From contig DFLT01000012.1 in assembly GCA_002375465.1 (NCBI GenBank), positions 186,485-250,484 on the forward strand: a stretch of DNA of 64,000 bases. Reading direction: 5' to 3'. The DNA is from Alphaproteobacteria bacterium UBA3612 (GTDB lineage: Bacteria; Pseudomonadota; Alphaproteobacteria; Sphingomonadales; Sphingomonadaceae). Positions 1 to 8,259 of the stretch are shown here, one piece after another. Each line of letters opens with the position of its first letter. The first letter of the stretch is position 1. Under the pieces are notes generated by a model. It had not been told where the DNA came from and did not search any database. It saw only the letters and a program-made list of their open reading frames with translations. A program made the translations under genes and the position numbers.

Positions 1-99
1 GCGAAAGTCAAAAGCCAGTTCGTTCTCGTACAGCGCGATCAGCGCCTGCCACGTGTAGGAAGAAAAAGGATGCCCATAGAGGATCAATTCTCCGCTCAT
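1..99 (-). CDS. Glutathione S-transferase, N-terminal fragment (cut by window edge)
   Basis: The 33 visible codons begin MSGELILYGHPFSSYTWQAL. This matches the first beta strand and helix of the thioredoxin-like domain of a glutathione S-transferase, with the usual Y-G-x-P-x-S-x-Y arrangement near the glutathione site. The rest of the gene lies outside the window. Its ATG overlaps the TGA of the upstream VOC gene as ATGA, so the two are probably co-transcribed and translationally coupled. The family is inferred from a short N-terminus only, so the subfamily cannot be named. Confidence 0.7.
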   Translation of the reverse strand, partial: MSGELILYGHPFSSYTWQALIALYENELAFDFR

Positions 100-590
100 T
101 CGCCCCTCGCCGCCGCTTCCAGCTTCGCCAGATCCAGTTTCACCATGTTTGTCATCGCCTCGAACGTTCGTTTTGCGACGTTCGCGTCGTCGCTCGCATT
201 CAGCTCCAGCAGACGCTTCGGCGTGATTTGCCACCGCAGGCCATAACGGTCGATCAGCCAGCCGCACGCTACGGGTCTGCCGCCATCGGCGATCAGGCCA
301 TCCCACAGTCTGTCGATCTCCTCCTGCGTGTCGCAGGTCAGCAGGATGGAAACGGCGTCGCTATATTCCGCATGGCCTTCCGGCGCGCCGCCGTTCATGG
401 CGATGAAGGGGGCGCCATTGATGGTAAAATCCACGGTCAGAACGTCGCCCTGCTTCGGTCCCGGCGTATCCCCCGGCGCGCGCAGGATATTTCCCATTTT
501 GGAATTCGGTATCAGGGACGTGTAAAGCCGCGCCGCTTCTTCGGCGGTGCCGTCATGCCACAGAAACGTGACCGGTGCGGATATGGCCAT
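96..590 (-). CDS. VOC family protein, PhnB / 3-demethylubiquinone methyltransferase-like fold
   Basis: This 164-residue protein has the sequence pattern of the PhnB-like branch of the vicinal oxygen chelate superfamily: TFLWHDGTAEEAARLYTSL at the start, a central FTINGAPFIAMNGG strand, and a CGWLIDRYGLRWQITPKRL block where homologues have C-G-W-x-x-D-x-x-G-x-x-W. The Pfam name of this branch is historical, and enzymatic activity is not established for most members. It lies 4 nt downstream of a second VOC gene and overlaps a GST gene, so it looks like the middle gene of a three-gene unit. The divergent HxlR regulator probably controls the unit. The family is clear; the substrate is unknown. 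Confidence 0.88.
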   Translation of the reverse strand: MAISAPVTFLWHDGTAEEAARLYTSLIPNSKMGNILRAPGDTPGPKQGDVLTVDFTINGAPFIAMNGGAPEGHAEYSDAVSILLTCDTQEEIDRLWDGLIADGGRPVACGWLIDRYGLRWQITPKRLLELNASDDANVAKRTFEAMTNMVKLDLAKLEAAARGE

Positions 591-594
591 GATG

Positions 595-1365
595 CTATCC
601 CTTCGGACCGGCGACCAGCGCGAACATGGCGCCCTGCGGGTCCTTTGCGTTGATGATCCATGCGCCGCCCGGCACCTCCATCTTCTCGCCGACGGTGGTG
701 CCGCCGCCCGCTTCGATGCGCGTGCGGCCTTCGTCTATGTCGGGAACGGAAAAATACAGCAGCCACAGGGGGCGCGGCATGTCCGGGCTCGTGAAGATCG
801 CGCCGACTCCGCCATCGGCCGGCGCTCCGCCAGCAGGGCGAAAAATCTGGTAAATGCCCATTTCGCCCATATCCATCGCGTCCTGCTCCTGCCAGCCAAA
901 CTGCTCCTTGTAGAAGGCCCATGCCGCCTTCCCCTCGGTGCTGTGCAGTTCGTGCCAGCCGACATGGCCGGGTGTCATCGGATGGGGCCGGGTATCCATC
1001 GGCCCCACAGGCGTAAACAGGGCGAACGCGGCGCCCTGTGGGTCGGTTACCATGGCAAAACGGCCGACGCCCTCAATATCTTCCGGTTCCTTGTGAACCG
1101 CGCCACCCGCACCTGACAAAATCTGCGCTGCCTCGTCGACATCGGATACGCCGATATAGGAAAACCAGAATGCGCCTGCGCCTTCCGCGCCGGGGACGGG
1201 CGGCATGATGCCGGCGATATCGGCGCCGCCCTTGCTCATGATGCGATAGTCCAGGTCGGGCATTTCGATCGTGCGCGCGTCCCAACCGACCACGTGCCGA
1301 TAAAATTCGGACGCCCCGGCGGGATCGGGCGTCATCAGCTCGTGCCAAAGGAATTCACCGATCAT
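595..1365 (-). CDS. VOC family protein with two tandem glyoxalase-like domains
   Basis: The 256-residue product has two VOC modules. The first starts at MIGEFLWHELMTPDPAGASE and the second at PGHVGWHELHSTEGKAAW around residue 130. Each carries the F/W-x-W-H-E-L entry motif and ends in a D-P-Q-G-A-x-F-A-L-F/V strand. This matches the two-domain hydroxylase/glyoxalase-like family. The frame stays open about 210 nt further upstream, but I place the start at 1365: GGGAG sits about 8 nt before this ATG, and homologues begin with G-x-F-x-W-H-E-L. It heads an operon with the PhnB-like gene and the GST, and faces an HxlR regulator across about 90 bp. The biochemical role is unknown. Confidence 0.87.
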   Translation of the reverse strand: MIGEFLWHELMTPDPAGASEFYRHVVGWDARTIEMPDLDYRIMSKGGADIAGIMPPVPGAEGAGAFWFSYIGVSDVDEAAQILSGAGGAVHKEPEDIEGVGRFAMVTDPQGAAFALFTPVGPMDTRPHPMTPGHVGWHELHSTEGKAAWAFYKEQFGWQEQDAMDMGEMGIYQIFRPAGGAPADGGVGAIFTSPDMPRPLWLLYFSVPDIDEGRTRIEAGGGTTVGEKMEVPGGAWIINAKDPQGAMFALVAGPKG

Positions 1366-1394
1366 CTTTTCGCTCCCGACTCGGTCAGCCGTCA

Positions 1395-1432
1395 GGTTGT
1401 AAAATTGAACGGAGTAGTTATCTTTTGCAACC
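1395..1432. promoter_or_regulatory. Inverted repeat in the divergent VOC / HxlR promoter region
   Basis: GGTTGTAAAA (1395-1404) and TTTTGCAACC (1423-1432) form an inverted repeat matching at 9 of 10 positions with an 18-nt spacer. It lies in the only non-coding gap between the divergent VOC gene and the HxlR regulator, so it is a natural candidate operator. The repeat is seen in the sequence; binding by the regulator is inferred. Confidence 0.4.
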
Positions 1433-1457
1433 ATGAAGTTTATGAAGCTTTTCCGAC

Positions 1458-2129
1458 ATGTCTGATCGCCACGGCCGGCGTGCTTACCGCGATGGCTGCG
1501 CCGCCAGCCATGCGCTGAATCTGATGGGTGACCGCTGGGCGCTGCTGATCGTGAGGGAGCTGATGTTGGGTCCAAAGCGGTTTTCCCGCCTCCGCCGCGA
1601 CTTGCCGGGTCTCAGCGCCAACATCCTCACTCAAAGACTCGAGGAAATGGCGAGCGCGGGCATCGTGCAGCAACAGCAATTGCCGGCACCTGCTGACGTG
1701 CGGGCCTATGTCTTAACGTCATGGGGCAGGGATCTTTGGCCCGTCATTGCCGAACTGGTGCGCTGGGGCATCCGGTCGGCGGATTTTCCGACTTCGGCCT
1801 CGATGAGCGCCACGTCCTTCCTGCTGTCGCTGCGCGCTTTCTTCGATCCTGATCGCGCAAAGGGTCTGGCCGTCACCATCGGCCTGAACATCGGCGCAGA
1901 TTCCTTTGGCGCGCAGGTCGAAAAGGGGCGGATAACGGTTTCTTCGGCTGCGCCCGACGCGCCCGACGCGGTCATAGCCGGCGATACCGGCCTTCTGAAA
2001 CGGCTCTTCTACGGACGGGAACCGGTCGACAGTCTGCAACAGGCGGGCCTGACGCTCAGCGGCGATGTGGGGGGCGTCGAGGACCTTGTCATGGCCTTTC
2101 CTGTTGCGGAGTTGCGCGCCGCATCATGA
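1458..2129 (+). CDS. HxlR-family winged-helix regulator with C-terminal SCP2-like domain
   Basis: Residues about 12-100 form an HxlR (PF01638) winged helix-turn-helix, with C-A-A-S-H-A-L-N-L-M-G-D-R-W-A-L-L-I-V-R-E-L followed by G-P-K-R-F-S-R-L-R-R-D-L and I-L-T-Q-R-L. The C-terminal half (about 120-223) resembles the sterol-carrier-protein-2-like domain that some HxlR regulators carry, probably as a ligand pocket. The only cysteine in the N-terminal helix (C14) is in the place used for redox or electrophile sensing in several HxlR proteins. The gene is divergent from VOC-VOC-GST, which suggests control of a detoxification unit. The ligand is unknown. Confidence 0.9.
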   Translation: MSDRHGRRAYRDGCAASHALNLMGDRWALLIVRELMLGPKRFSRLRRDLPGLSANILTQRLEEMASAGIVQQQQLPAPADVRAYVLTSWGRDLWPVIAELVRWGIRSADFPTSASMSATSFLLSLRAFFDPDRAKGLAVTIGLNIGADSFGAQVEKGRITVSSAAPDAPDAVIAGDTGLLKRLFYGREPVDSLQQAGLTLSGDVGGVEDLVMAFPVAELRAAS

Positions 2130-2501
2130 ACCCCAAAGGGCCGGAAAAGTCCTAGCGCCAAGCGGACAGCGAACCGGACAGCAAACCGCACAGTTTTGTT
2201 TCCCGATTGTCACGCTGTAGGAACAATCGACCGGATCCCGCTAAAAATATTTTGAAAAATAGGATTTCGGGTGAGACCTTGCGATCTTTCTTTCTCATCG
2301 CAAGGAGGCTGGGGCCCCCGGCGGGCAGTCACCGCGACTGACAGGCGCGGGCCCGCCCTACGCACGCGCGCGCACGCGCGCTGAGTGTGCGTTTTGTCCG
2401 GTTCGCCATGGTCGGCGCAGGTGTCCACTTCGCGCTTCGCGCTTCAGAACGGGTGATCGCCCAGCCGCGAAGCTATCTCGTAAAATGGAACTGTTCGCCG
2501 G
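2130..2501. other. Non-coding gap with short tandem repeat and alternating purine-pyrimidine tract
   Basis: I see no credible gene in these 372 nt between the convergent ends of the HxlR gene and gatB. At 2163-2192 there are about two and a half copies of a degenerate 12-mer (CGGACAGCGAAC, CGGACAGCAAAC, then a decayed copy). At 2359-2381 there is a 23-nt strictly alternating pyrimidine-purine run of mostly CG and CA steps. No clear terminator follows either gene. Confidence 0.5.
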
Positions 2502-3989
2502 TTAGCCGTCGAGCGCCTTTTTCAGCAATTCGTTGACGACCGCCGGATTGGCCTGGCCTTTCGTCGCCTTCATCGTTTGCCCAACGAAGAAGCCGAACAG
2601 CTTGTCCTTACCGCCCCTATATTGGTCGACCTTGTCGGCGTTCGCTTCCAGAACCTTGGCGATTTCCGCTTCGATGGCGCCGGTGTCGGACACCTGTTTC
2701 ATGCCGCGTTCTTCGACGATCTTTCCGGGATCGTCGCCGGTTTCCAGCATGATCGCAAACACGTCCTTGGCCAGACGGCCCGACAGCGTCCCGTCGGCGA
2801 CCAGTGCCAGCAGCTCCGCACCCTGCGCCGCCGAAATGGGGCTCTCGGTGATCGACTTGCCTTCGCTGTTCAGGGCGCCGAACAAATCGGAAATCACCCA
2901 ATTGGCGGCGGCCTTGCCGACATCCTTCGCGTCCTTGCCCTGTTTCAGCGCCGTCTCGTTCAACAGCAGTTCGAAATAGGCCGCCGTCTCCTGCTCCGCC
3001 GTCAGGACTGCGGCATTGTAGGGGCTGATCTCCAACTGTTCGATATAGCGCATGCGCTTGGTATCCGGCAGTTCCGGCAGCGTCTTGCGGCATTCCTCGA
3101 CATAGGCATCGTCGAACACCAGCGGCAGCAGGTCGGGGTCGGGGAAGTAGCGATAGTCATGCGCCTCTTCCTTCGAACGCAGCGGCCGCGTTTCCATGCG
3201 TGCCGGGTCGAACAGGCGGGTTTCCTGATTGACCGTGCCGCCCGACTCCAGAACCTCGACCTGCCGCTGGGCCTCATAGGCAATGGCGGCCTCGACAAAG
3301 CGAACGGAATTGACGTTCTTGCACTCGGTTCTCGTGCCCAGCGCGCCGCCCGGTTTGCGCACGGACACATTGACGTCGGCGCGCATCGAACCCTGGTCCA
3401 TATTGCCGTCGCAGGATCCGACATATCGCAGAATGGATCGCAGCTTTCGTACATAAGCGCCTGCTTCGGCAGGGGAACGCATGTCGGGCTTCGACACGAT
3501 TTCCATCAGGGCGACGCCGGAGCGGTTGAGGTCGACCAAGGAAAATTCCGGGCTCTGATCGTGGATCGATTTGCCCGCATCCTGTTCCAGGTGGATGCGT
3601 TCAATGCCGATGGTTGCAGGCTCGCCGCCTTCCGGCTCGACCAGAATTTCTCCTTCGCCGACGATCGGATGCGCGAACTGGCTGATCTGGTAGCCCTGCG
3701 GCAGATCGGCGTAGAAATAATTCTTCCGGTCGAAACGCGACCATTTGTGGATCTCGCAGTTCAGCGCGACGCCGGTCCGCACCGCCTGCCGCACCGCCTC
3801 GCCATTGATGACCGGCAACATGCCGGGCATGGCTGCATCCACCAAGGATACCTGCGTATTCGGCTCCGCACCGAAGTCGGTGGCGGCGCCGGAAAACAGC
3901 TTGGCCTTCGTTGTGACCTGCGCGTGGATCTCCAGGCCGATCACGACCTCCCATTCGCCCGTTTCGCCTTCAATGCGATAATTGCTCAT
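2502..3989 (-). CDS. gatB: Asp-tRNA(Asn)/Glu-tRNA(Gln) amidotransferase subunit B
   Basis: GatB is the tRNA-binding kinase subunit of the GatCAB complex. The complex turns misacylated Glu-tRNA(Gln) and/or Asp-tRNA(Asn) into the amidated form in the cytoplasm. The 495-residue product begins MSNYRIEGETGEWEVVIGLE and has the signature blocks V-I-G-L-E-I-H-A-Q, R-K-N-Y-F-Y-A-D-L-P-Q-G-Y-Q-I-S-Q and L-D-L-N-R-S-G-V-A-L-M-E-I-V-S. The C-terminal YqeY-like tail covers the last 150 residues or so. I use the ATG at 3989: it lies 1 nt after the gatA stop (TAA-G-ATG) and has GGTGG just upstream. A longer in-frame extension would overlap gatA. It is the last gene of gatC-gatA-gatB. Confidence 0.97.
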   Translation of the reverse strand: MSNYRIEGETGEWEVVIGLEIHAQVTTKAKLFSGAATDFGAEPNTQVSLVDAAMPGMLPVINGEAVRQAVRTGVALNCEIHKWSRFDRKNYFYADLPQGYQISQFAHPIVGEGEILVEPEGGEPATIGIERIHLEQDAGKSIHDQSPEFSLVDLNRSGVALMEIVSKPDMRSPAEAGAYVRKLRSILRYVGSCDGNMDQGSMRADVNVSVRKPGGALGTRTECKNVNSVRFVEAAIAYEAQRQVEVLESGGTVNQETRLFDPARMETRPLRSKEEAHDYRYFPDPDLLPLVFDDAYVEECRKTLPELPDTKRMRYIEQLEISPYNAAVLTAEQETAAYFELLLNETALKQGKDAKDVGKAAANWVISDLFGALNSEGKSITESPISAAQGAELLALVADGTLSGRLAKDVFAIMLETGDDPGKIVEERGMKQVSDTGAIEAEIAKVLEANADKVDQYRGGKDKLFGFFVGQTMKATKGQANPAVVNELLKKALDG

Positions 3990-3990
3990 C

Positions 3991-5466
3991 TTACCACCAT
4001 TTCTCAGGCTGGGCGGAGAACCCGGCCGCGCGCTCCAGCGCATATCCTGCGTTAAACAGCCCTTCCTCATCCAATGCATCGCCGATCAGTTGCAAGCCGA
4101 GGGGCAGGCCATCGGCGTTCAGGCCGACCGGCACACTCATGGCTGGCAGACCGGCGAGACTTGCCGGAACGCAGAACACATCGTTCAGATACATGGAGAC
4201 GGGATCGTCCATCTTCTCTGCCAGCGGAAAGGCCGCGCTGGGCGCCGTCGGCGTTAGGATGACGTCGCATTCCCGGAACGCCTGCTCGAAATCGCGCTTG
4301 ATCAGCGTCCGCACCTTCTGCGCCTGCAGATAATAGGCGTCATAATATCCTGCCGACAGGACATAGGTACCGATCATGATGCGCCGCTTGACCTCGTCGC
4401 CGAACCCGGCGGAACGGGTCGCCTCGTACATGTCGATCAGATTGCCGCCATCCGGCGTCTCGCGCTGTCCGTAGCGAACACCGTCATAGCGGGCCAGATT
4501 GGACGACGCCTCTGCCGGTGCGATGATGTAATAGGTCGGCAGCGCATATTTGGTGTGGGGCAGGGAAATGTCGACGATCTCCGCACCCGCATCGCGCAAC
4601 ATGGCGCGACCCGCCTCCCACAGTGCCGTAATGTCGGCGGGAATATTGTCGATGGCATATTCGCGGGGAATACCGACGCGCTTGCCCAGCAGATCGCCGG
4701 TCAGCGCTGCTTCGAAATCGGGGACGGGCAGCTCCAGGCTGGTCGAATCCTTGGCATCGAACCCCGCCATCGACTGCAGCAGGATGGCGCAGTCGCGCAC
4801 GTCGCGCGCCATCGGCCCCGCCTGATCCAGGGAGGAGGCGAAGGCGACCGTGCCCCAGCGCGAACAGCGGCCATAGGTCGGCTTGAAACCGGTAATGCCG
4901 GTAAAGGCGGCGGGCTGGCGGATGGACCCGCCCGTATCCGTGCCCGTCGCGCCCGCAACCAGCCGCGCGGCAACGGCGGTGGAGCTTCCGCCCGACGAAC
5001 CGCCGGGCACCAGATTGCGTCCATCGGCTGCGCGCCACGGATTGATCGTGTCGCCGCAGGCACTGGTTTCCGTGGAGGACCCCATGGCGAATTCGTCCAG
5101 GTTCAGCTTGCCCAGCATCCCCGCACCGTCGGCGAACAGCCTGGCGCTGATCGTCGATTCATATTGCGGAACGAAGCCTTTCAATATGTTGGACGATGCA
5201 CTTGTCTCCACACCTTCGGTGCAGAACAGGTCCTTGATACCCAACGGAATGCCGGACAACGGCTTGGCGGTCCCAGCGGCAAAATCCTTGTCGGCGGCAT
5301 CGGCGGCGGCCAGCGCCCGCTCCGGCGTCTCGACGGTAAATGCGTTCAGAGTGCGTGCGCCCTCCACTGCCCGAATGTGCGCCTCCGCCAGTTCTTTGGC
5401 CGAAAAATCCTTGCGGTTCAGGCCGTCGCGCATCGCGGCGATGGGCAGGTTCGTCAGGTCGCTCAC
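3991..5466 (-). CDS. gatA: Asp-tRNA(Asn)/Glu-tRNA(Gln) amidotransferase subunit A
   Basis: GatA is the amidase subunit. It hydrolyses glutamine and passes ammonia to GatB. The 491-residue protein carries the amidase signature with its Ser-cisSer-Lys triad: Lys78 in G-I-P-L-G-I-K-D-L, the cis-Ser in the G-G-S-S-G-G-S-S loop (157-162), and nucleophile Ser181 in T-D-T-G-G-S-I-R-Q-P-A. The start is GTG (5466-5464), overlapping the gatC TAG by one base (TAGTG), which implies coupled translation. Length and motif order are normal for the family. Confidence 0.97.
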   Translation of the reverse strand: MSDLTNLPIAAMRDGLNRKDFSAKELAEAHIRAVEGARTLNAFTVETPERALAAADAADKDFAAGTAKPLSGIPLGIKDLFCTEGVETSASSNILKGFVPQYESTISARLFADGAGMLGKLNLDEFAMGSSTETSACGDTINPWRAADGRNLVPGGSSGGSSTAVAARLVAGATGTDTGGSIRQPAAFTGITGFKPTYGRCSRWGTVAFASSLDQAGPMARDVRDCAILLQSMAGFDAKDSTSLELPVPDFEAALTGDLLGKRVGIPREYAIDNIPADITALWEAGRAMLRDAGAEIVDISLPHTKYALPTYYIIAPAEASSNLARYDGVRYGQRETPDGGNLIDMYEATRSAGFGDEVKRRIMIGTYVLSAGYYDAYYLQAQKVRTLIKRDFEQAFRECDVILTPTAPSAAFPLAEKMDDPVSMYLNDVFCVPASLAGLPAMSVPVGLNADGLPLGLQLIGDALDEEGLFNAGYALERAAGFSAQPEKWW

Positions 5467-5753
5467 TATTCGATCACCTTCGGCACCGCGAAAAATCCGT
5501 GCAGCGGCTTGGGTGCGTTGGCGAGCACCTTTTCCTGCACATTTCCGTCGGTCACTTCGTCTTCGCGCCAGCGCAGCCGGTTGGCGATCACCGCGGTCGT
5601 TGGCTCAACGTCCGCCGTGTCGACTTCGCGCAGCTGCTCAACCCAGTCGAGTATATTATTGAGTTCGTTCATCATTGGCTCGACCCGTTCATCGGGCAAT
5701 TTGATGCGCGCCAGATGGGCGATCTTGCGTACGGTATCGGCGTCGACGGACAT
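5466..5753 (-). CDS. gatC: Asp-tRNA(Asn)/Glu-tRNA(Gln) amidotransferase subunit C
   Basis: GatC is the small subunit that clamps GatA and GatB together. The 95-residue product starts MSVDADTVRKIAHLARIKLP, the standard GatC N-terminus (V-x-x-I-A-x-L-A-R-I-x-L), followed by N-x-I-L-x-W-V-x-Q-L and V-x-P-T-T. I prefer the ATG at 5753 over an upstream in-frame codon because family members begin here. It is the first gene of gatCAB; its promoter should lie in the 114 nt up to the flavoprotein gene. Confidence 0.95.
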   Translation of the reverse strand: MSVDADTVRKIAHLARIKLPDERVEPMMNELNNILDWVEQLREVDTADVEPTTAVIANRLRWREDEVTDGNVQEKVLANAPKPLHGFFAVPKVIE

Positions 5754-5867
5754 TCGGGCTCCGGTATTTTCCTGGGAAGCGCTGCGATAGCAGAGCAGGT
5801 CGCTGTGCGGCAATGGCAATGACGTAGGCTTTCCGCCCGACCTCTGCCGGGCGAACCCACCGCCAGG

Positions 5868-7049
5868 TCAGGCCACCTCTCCGGCGGCGACGCCGCTGGC
5901 CCAGGCCCATTGAAAATTATATCCGCCAAGCCAGCCGGTTACATCGACCGCTTCACCGATGACATACAGGCCGGGAACATTTTTCGCCTCCATGGTCTTC
6001 GATGACAGTTCGGCGGTAGAGACGCCCCCGGCGGTCACCTCGGCCTTGGCAAAGCCCTCCGTTCCGTTCGGGCTGAATGCCCAGCGGTGCAGGCGCGTAG
6101 AGGCGCCCGAGAGCTTTCGGTCGGGCATATTGGCCAGTTCGCCGGTCAGGCCGATGCGTTCCGCCAGGACCCCGGCCAGCCGATCCGGCAAGGCGCTGCC
6201 CAGCACGCTGGCTAGATGGGCGCGGGGACGCTCCCGCTTTTGTTCGACCAGCCAGTCGACGGAGCGTCCAGGCAGAAAATCGATCGCCACGTCGTCGCCA
6301 TGCTTCCAATAGCTTGAAATCTGCAGAATGGCCGGCCCCGAGAGACCGCGATGGGTAAACAGCGCAGCCTCGCGAAAGCTTGTCTTTCCGCAGCTGGCAA
6401 TCACCTCTGCACTGACGCCGGACAATTCGCGAAACAAAACCTGGGAGCCGCCCAGGGTGAAGGGCACCAGGGCAGGGCGCGGCTCCACCACTTTCAGGCG
6501 GAATTTGCGCGCCAGTTCATAGGCAAATCCGGTCGCCCCCATCTGCGGGATACTGGGCCCGCCCGTCGCAACGACAAGAGAGCTTGTGTCATAGCTGTCC
6601 AGCCCGACACGAACGCTAAAGCCCTCATCGGTCTTGGCGACCTCTCCCACTGGCCGACCGAGTGACAGCGTGACGTTCGCATCGGCGCATTCCTGCATCA
6701 GCATGTCCACGATCTGGCGCGCACTGGAATCGCAGAACAGCTGCCCCAGCGTCTTTTCATGCCAGGCGATCCCATGACGGTCGACCAACTGGATGAAATC
6801 GCGCGGCGTATAGCGGGCCAACGCCGATTTCGCGTAATGGGCATTGGCAGACAGAAAGCGATCGGGAGCGGTGTGGATGTTGGTAAAATTGCACCGTCCA
6901 CCGCCGGAAATAAGGATCTTTCGGCCGGGTTGATCGGCATGATCGATCAGCAGCACCCGCCGTCCTCTGCGGGCCGCGACGGCGGCGCACATAAGACCGG
7001 CGCCGCCGGCACCCAGAATGACGACATCGAATTGTTTTTCCGCTCGCAT
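5868..7049 (-). CDS. NAD(P)/FAD-dependent oxidoreductase, HI0933/BaiN-like flavoprotein
   Basis: The 393-residue protein starts with a dinucleotide-binding fold (V-V-I-L-G-A-G-G-A-G-L-M-C-A, residues 9-22). The HI0933 signature R-K-I-L-I-S-G-G-G-R-C-N-F-T-N follows near residue 45. The C-terminal FAD motif reads V-P-G-L-Y-V-I-G-E-A-V-D-V-T-G-W-L-G-G-Y-N-F-Q-W-A, with the usual T-A-G-G-V block before it. This family (TIGR00275-like) is widespread, and its function in most bacteria is not settled. It lies just upstream of gatC on the same strand with a 114-nt gap, so co-transcription is possible but not shown. Confidence 0.93.
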   Translation of the reverse strand: MRAEKQFDVVILGAGGAGLMCAAVAARRGRRVLLIDHADQPGRKILISGGGRCNFTNIHTAPDRFLSANAHYAKSALARYTPRDFIQLVDRHGIAWHEKTLGQLFCDSSARQIVDMLMQECADANVTLSLGRPVGEVAKTDEGFSVRVGLDSYDTSSLVVATGGPSIPQMGATGFAYELARKFRLKVVEPRPALVPFTLGGSQVLFRELSGVSAEVIASCGKTSFREAALFTHRGLSGPAILQISSYWKHGDDVAIDFLPGRSVDWLVEQKRERPRAHLASVLGSALPDRLAGVLAERIGLTGELANMPDRKLSGASTRLHRWAFSPNGTEGFAKAEVTAGGVSTAELSSKTMEAKNVPGLYVIGEAVDVTGWLGGYNFQWAWASGVAAGEVA

Positions 7050-7137
7050 GCCGCGCCTATCGCAGCTTCCCGCCGAGACGGCCAGTCGTTAAGGGGCGCC
7101 TCTGAACTCCCCGAACCTATGAGCTAGACGTCAATCC

Positions 7138-8259
7138 ATGGCTGCGCGCCGATTCCTTACCGTCATTGCCGTTCTCATCATGATCGCGCTGCTGGCCGTA
7201 GTGGCCTGGGCCGCGTTCGGCGATGAAATGATGAAATTATATATGCGCCCGACTGTCACCTTCGCGGAAAGTCCGAAGCCGACGCCTGGCATTTATGACC
7301 GGCCCGACGCCTGGATAGCGCGGCCCGGCATACCCTCAACGGATGTCCAGTGGACGCCAGACGGATATCGGCCCGCCCCTGAAACGCAGGTCTCCGTCTT
7401 TTATGTTCACCCGACCACCTATTTGCGTTCAGACCGGTGGAACGCGCCGCTGGAACCGGTTGATGAAGGAGCGCTTTATCGCCGCGGGATATTCACGCGC
7501 AGCCAAGCCAGCGTGTTTAACGGCATTGGCGAGATATGGGCGCCGAAATACCGGCAATCTGCATTCGGCGCCTTCCTTTCATTCGCAGAGCCGGATGCCA
7601 CGCTGTCATTCGCGCTTGCCTATGACGACATTGCCAAGGCGTTCGAGACATTTCTGAAGTCCATCCCGGAGGACCGCCCGATCATTCTGGCAGGGCATAG
7701 CCAGGGATCCTTTCATCTGGTTACCCTGCTGGCGCAGCGCATTGCTGGGACCCCGGTTGCCGACCGCATCGTCGCCGCCTACCTGCCGGGCTGGCCGATT
7801 TCTATCACCGCCGACTTGCCCAGTCTCGGCTTGCCGCCCTGCGTATCGCCCGAACAGAGCGGCTGCATCCTCGCCTGGCAAAGCTTCTCAGAACCTGCCG
7901 ATCCCGGCCTGATTTTCGATGCGTTCGACCAGACCAACGGATTTGACGGTGCGCCGCGGGCAGGCACCGACCTCCTTTGCACCAACCCGCAGACCGGCGG
8001 ATTGCCCGGCCCTTCGCCGGCAGAGGGAAATATCGGCGCATTGATCCCCGATGACACATTGGCAAATGCTGTGCTGGAGGCGGGACTGGTCTCTGCGGAA
8101 TGCACCGGGCGCGGCTATCTCAGCCTGGGGGAAAACGCGCTTTCCATGGGTGAATATGTCCTGCCCGGTAATAATTACCACGTTTATGATTACGCGCTGT
8201 TCTGGGCGAATCTGCGCGCCGATGCGGAACGGAGGGTGGGCGCATTTCAGGCCCGCTGA
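7138..8259 (+). CDS. DUF3089 alpha/beta-hydrolase-like membrane-anchored protein
   Basis: The 373-residue protein has one N-terminal membrane segment (about residues 6-26) with positive charges before it, so the rest should be periplasmic. The body matches DUF3089 (PF11288): V-F-Y-V-H-P-T-T-Y near 87-95, a lipase-like nucleophile elbow G-H-S-Q-G-S with Ser188, and the region Y-L-P-G-W-P-I. This suggests a serine hydrolase of unknown substrate. The DUF3089 family is typical of alphaproteobacteria. The 3' end overlaps the likely start of ruvX, so the two may be coupled. Confidence 0.88.
   Translation: MAARRFLTVIAVLIMIALLAVVAWAAFGDEMMKLYMRPTVTFAESPKPTPGIYDRPDAWIARPGIPSTDVQWTPDGYRPAPETQVSVFYVHPTTYLRSDRWNAPLEPVDEGALYRRGIFTRSQASVFNGIGEIWAPKYRQSAFGAFLSFAEPDATLSFALAYDDIAKAFETFLKSIPEDRPIILAGHSQGSFHLVTLLAQRIAGTPVADRIVAAYLPGWPISITADLPSLGLPPCVSPEQSGCILAWQSFSEPADPGLIFDAFDQTNGFDGAPRAGTDLLCTNPQTGGLPGPSPAEGNIGALIPDDTLANAVLEAGLVSAECTGRGYLSLGENALSMGEYVLPGNNYHVYDYALFWANLRADAERRVGAFQAR

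Noticed and set aside
2577..4055. Long plus-strand open frame opposite gatB
   Set aside because: It is the antisense codon shadow of gatB in GC-rich DNA, with no family pattern and a rare-residue composition; gatB itself has full motifs.
4555..5790. 411-codon plus-strand open frame opposite gatA/gatC
   Set aside because: Antisense shadow; it crosses two real genes and has no start signal.
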